Shown piece after piece: positions 4,576 through 6,278 of a stretch of DNA of 6,278 bases (its first letter is position 1; the number at the start of each line of letters is the position of its first letter). Under the pieces are notes generated by a model. That model ran no database searches and had not been told where the DNA came from. It was given only the letters and a program-made list of their open reading frames with translations. Where the stretch lies: assembly GCA_016735415.1 (NCBI GenBank), contig JAERRP010000393.1, positions 1 to 6,278 of the forward strand. The letters are read 5' to 3'. The stretch comes from Desulfobacterales bacterium (lineage in GTDB: Bacteria; Desulfobacterota; Desulfobacteria; Desulfobacterales; UBA5852). Both the position numbers and the translations under genes were made by a program.

Positions 4576-6278
4576 ATGAAGATCTGCATCAAATGCGGCC
4601 AGATCGTGGCTGAAGCGGTCAACACCTGTCCGACCTGCGGGGCCGAGGTGACGGCCGGTCGTACCACCATCGGCGACTACCGCATCCTGGAGGTGCTGCA
4701 CGAGGGCTACGCCAGCATTCTGTGCAAGGCCCGGCGCGAGGGGGATGCGGAGCCGGTAATGATCCGCATCTTCACCCCGCCCGCCGGGGTCGATGCCCGG
4801 CTGGCCGAGCGGCTCCAGCGCGAGCTGGAAGAGCTTCGGGAACTGCCCGAAAGCTATTTCGTGCGCCACCTGGCCATCCGGCAATCCGCCGAAGGTCTGT
4901 GGTACCGGATCAGCGAGTGGGTGGAGACAATGAGCTGGGGCACCCTTCTGGCCTCGGGGCGTTTGCAGGAGCCCCGGGTCAGCCTGAACCTTTTTGCCCG
5001 GATTGCCTCAATCCTCGAAGGGCTGCACCGCATCGGGCACATCATTCCCCACCTCATCCTGGACGACATCCTGGTCTACGAAGACGAGGCCGGTGTGCTC
5101 AAGGTCAAGATCGACTACAAGCTGTCGCGCCTTCTCGACCCGCAGCTCGACCGCCCCGGCCCGATGCTGGCCCGGCTGCTGGCCCTCCATCCGGACATCG
5201 TCCACCGGGGCCCTCTGGATCACCGCAGCGACATCTGGTCTCTGGGCAAGATCTTTGTCGAAATCCTCGCGGCCGACCCCGACGTGACCGACCTCACGGC
5301 CCAGGTCGACACCCTGTCGGTGCCTCCCGAGATCCGGACCCTGATCCGACTGATGCTGAGCGAGGCGCCCGAACTGCGGCCCGGTACCATGGCCGAGGTG
5401 ACCGCCGCCCTGGGCCGGGTCAGCGAACGGGCCATCGCCGAAGCGGCGGACCGGGCCTGCGAGCCACCCGGGGCCCTGACCAGGGTCCTGCGGGGCCTGA
5501 ATCTGCGCCTCGGCCTTTTGATGGTCCTGCTGACGTTGCTGATCGTTGTCGGGGGTCTGCTGTGGTACCACCTGGGCGCCAGGAAGCCGGACAGCGAGAC
5601 GGCTCTGCGGGGTTACGCCAACCAGTACGCCGGATCGGTGGCCTTCGTGGTGGTAGATTACAGCCTGCACCTGGGCGACAAGGAGGTCTATCACAACCGC
5701 TCCGAGGGCACTGCCTTTCTGGCGGACGCCCGGGGCTACATGCCCACCAATCGCCACGTGGCCTGCCCTTGGCTGGAAGACGCGCGCCTGCTGATGACCA
5801 TCGGTCTGCTGCGGCAGCGGCCCGAGAAGCTTAACTTCAGCTACCGGATTTTTTTGTGGTTCGAGGGGCAGCGGGCCTTCGCCCGGCTGCCGGGTTTTTC
5901 CGAGGATGACGCGGTCGAGGACATCTACCGCACGGAGACGGCCTTCAACTCCCGGGGGCCGCGCCGGGTGCGCATTGCGGGCGTGGCCCCGGTCCTGGTC
6001 AAGACCGGAGAGCGGGTCCGCGCGCCCCTGGGTGACGACTTCGCCGTCCTCAAGATTGACGAAGTCCCGCCGGGTCTCGCGCCGCTGCCTCTGGCCGCCG
6101 ACTTCGAGGCCGCCAGAATCCCCAAGCTCACGCCGCTTATCACCCTGGGGTTTCCCCTGGGCAGCAGTACCCAGGCCGCCACAGTGAACGTCAGCGTCAC
6201 CAGCGGTCACGTGCGCCGTACCTTCGAGAACATGTTACAGGTGGACACCTCGATCCACCCCGGCAACAGCGGCGGGCC
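4576..6278 (+). CDS. Zinc ribbon - pseudokinase - TM - HtrA-like serine protease fusion (3' end beyond the window)
   Basis: Predicted inner-membrane protein; 567 codons are visible. Residues 1-25 are a zinc ribbon with CIKC (4-7) and CPTC (18-21). Residues 34-290 have a Ser/Thr-kinase fold: IGDYRILEVLHEGYAS at the start, an alpha-C-like helix near 76-90, a hinge at YRISEW, and a well-kept subdomain IX, DHRSDIWSLG at 215-224. Catalytic motifs are lost: the VAIK lysine is Arg64, the HRDLKPxN loop reads IIPHLILDDIL without the catalytic Asp or Lys, DFG reads DYK (180-182), and the glycine loop is eroded. Residues 312-331 form one transmembrane helix. Residues 350 onward are a trypsin-fold protease with His394 (TNRHV), Asp488 (DFAVLK) and Ser565 (GNSGG), plus GFPLG and TSGHV as in HtrA/S1C enzymes. 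The ATG at 4576 is preferred because the zinc ribbon starts at once; its Shine-Dalgarno (GGGA) is weak. The kinase-like part faces the cytoplasm and the protease the periplasm. PDZ or other C-terminal domains may lie outside the window. Confidence 0.88.
   Translation, partial: MKICIKCGQIVAEAVNTCPTCGAEVTAGRTTIGDYRILEVLHEGYASILCKARREGDAEPVMIRIFTPPAGVDARLAERLQRELEELRELPESYFVRHLAIRQSAEGLWYRISEWVETMSWGTLLASGRLQEPRVSLNLFARIASILEGLHRIGHIIPHLILDDILVYEDEAGVLKVKIDYKLSRLLDPQLDRPGPMLARLLALHPDIVHRGPLDHRSDIWSLGKIFVEILAADPDVTDLTAQVDTLSVPPEIRTLIRLMLSEAPELRPGTMAEVTAALGRVSERAIAEAADRACEPPGALTRVLRGLNLRLGLLMVLLTLLIVVGGLLWYHLGARKPDSETALRGYANQYAGSVAFVVVDYSLHLGDKEVYHNRSEGTAFLADARGYMPTNRHVACPWLEDARLLMTIGLLRQRPEKLNFSYRIFLWFEGQRAFARLPGFSEDDAVEDIYRTETAFNSRGPRRVRIAGVAPVLVKTGERVRAPLGDDFAVLKIDEVPPGLAPLPLAADFEAARIPKLTPLITLGFPLGSSTQAATVNVSVTSGHVRRTFENMLQVDTSIHPGNSGG

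Noticed and set aside
4722..5834. 370-codon open frame in another plus-strand frame
   Set aside because: Pro/Arg/Gly-rich low-complexity product typical of an off-frame reading of a GC-rich gene; overlaps the well-supported fusion CDS.
5008..6210. 400-codon open frame antisense to the fusion gene
   Set aside because: Shadow of a GC-rich gene: the plus-strand frame carries zinc-ribbon, kinase-fold, membrane and protease motifs in order, while the antisense product is a repetitive Gly/Gln/Arg-rich string with no domain.

Overview
The window looks like part of a GC-rich Gram-negative chromosome, most likely a sulfate-reducing or syntrophic deltaproteobacterium (Desulfobacterota). This is inferred from gene content: a TAXI-type solute receptor, a glutaconate CoA-transferase-type subunit pair and a large zinc-ribbon/kinase-like/protease fusion. 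No phylogenetic marker is present.

Left part (1-852, minus strand): a small lipoprotein gene is followed after 35 bp by the 5' part of a gene for a TAXI-family periplasmic solute receptor, which runs off the left edge. A 426-bp gene-free stretch separates this pair from two plus-strand genes. Centre left (1279-3148): both subunits of a family I CoA-transferase closely resembling glutaconate CoA-transferase, gctA and gctB, 124 bp apart. The catalytic glutamate is present in the second subunit.

Centre (3149-4575): a patchwork that looks like an integration or decay hotspot. In order it holds a hairpin after gctB; a 158-bp unit bounded by 24-bp inverted repeats, whose core still reads as the last helix of a four-helix-bundle (S23-like) protein; the 3' part of a tRNA gene with encoded CCA and its own terminator; a 126-codon orphan ORF on the minus strand; a perfect 11-bp-stem hairpin followed by a strong Shine-Dalgarno sequence and a three-codon ORF; and a second tRNA 3' remnant (Arg-UCU-like) in direct orientation, 919 bp from the first. 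Both remnants carry the same non-canonical T-loop base, so I read them as related non-functional att-type scars rather than working tRNA genes.

Right part (4576 to the end, plus strand): the most striking gene. It encodes, in order, an N-terminal four-cysteine zinc ribbon, a protein-kinase-like domain whose nucleotide-binding and catalytic motifs are degenerate, one transmembrane helix, and an HtrA-like trypsin-fold serine protease with His, Asp and Ser all in place. The window ends just after the GNSGG serine motif. This predicts a membrane protein with a cytoplasmic pseudokinase sensor coupled to an outward-facing active protease.
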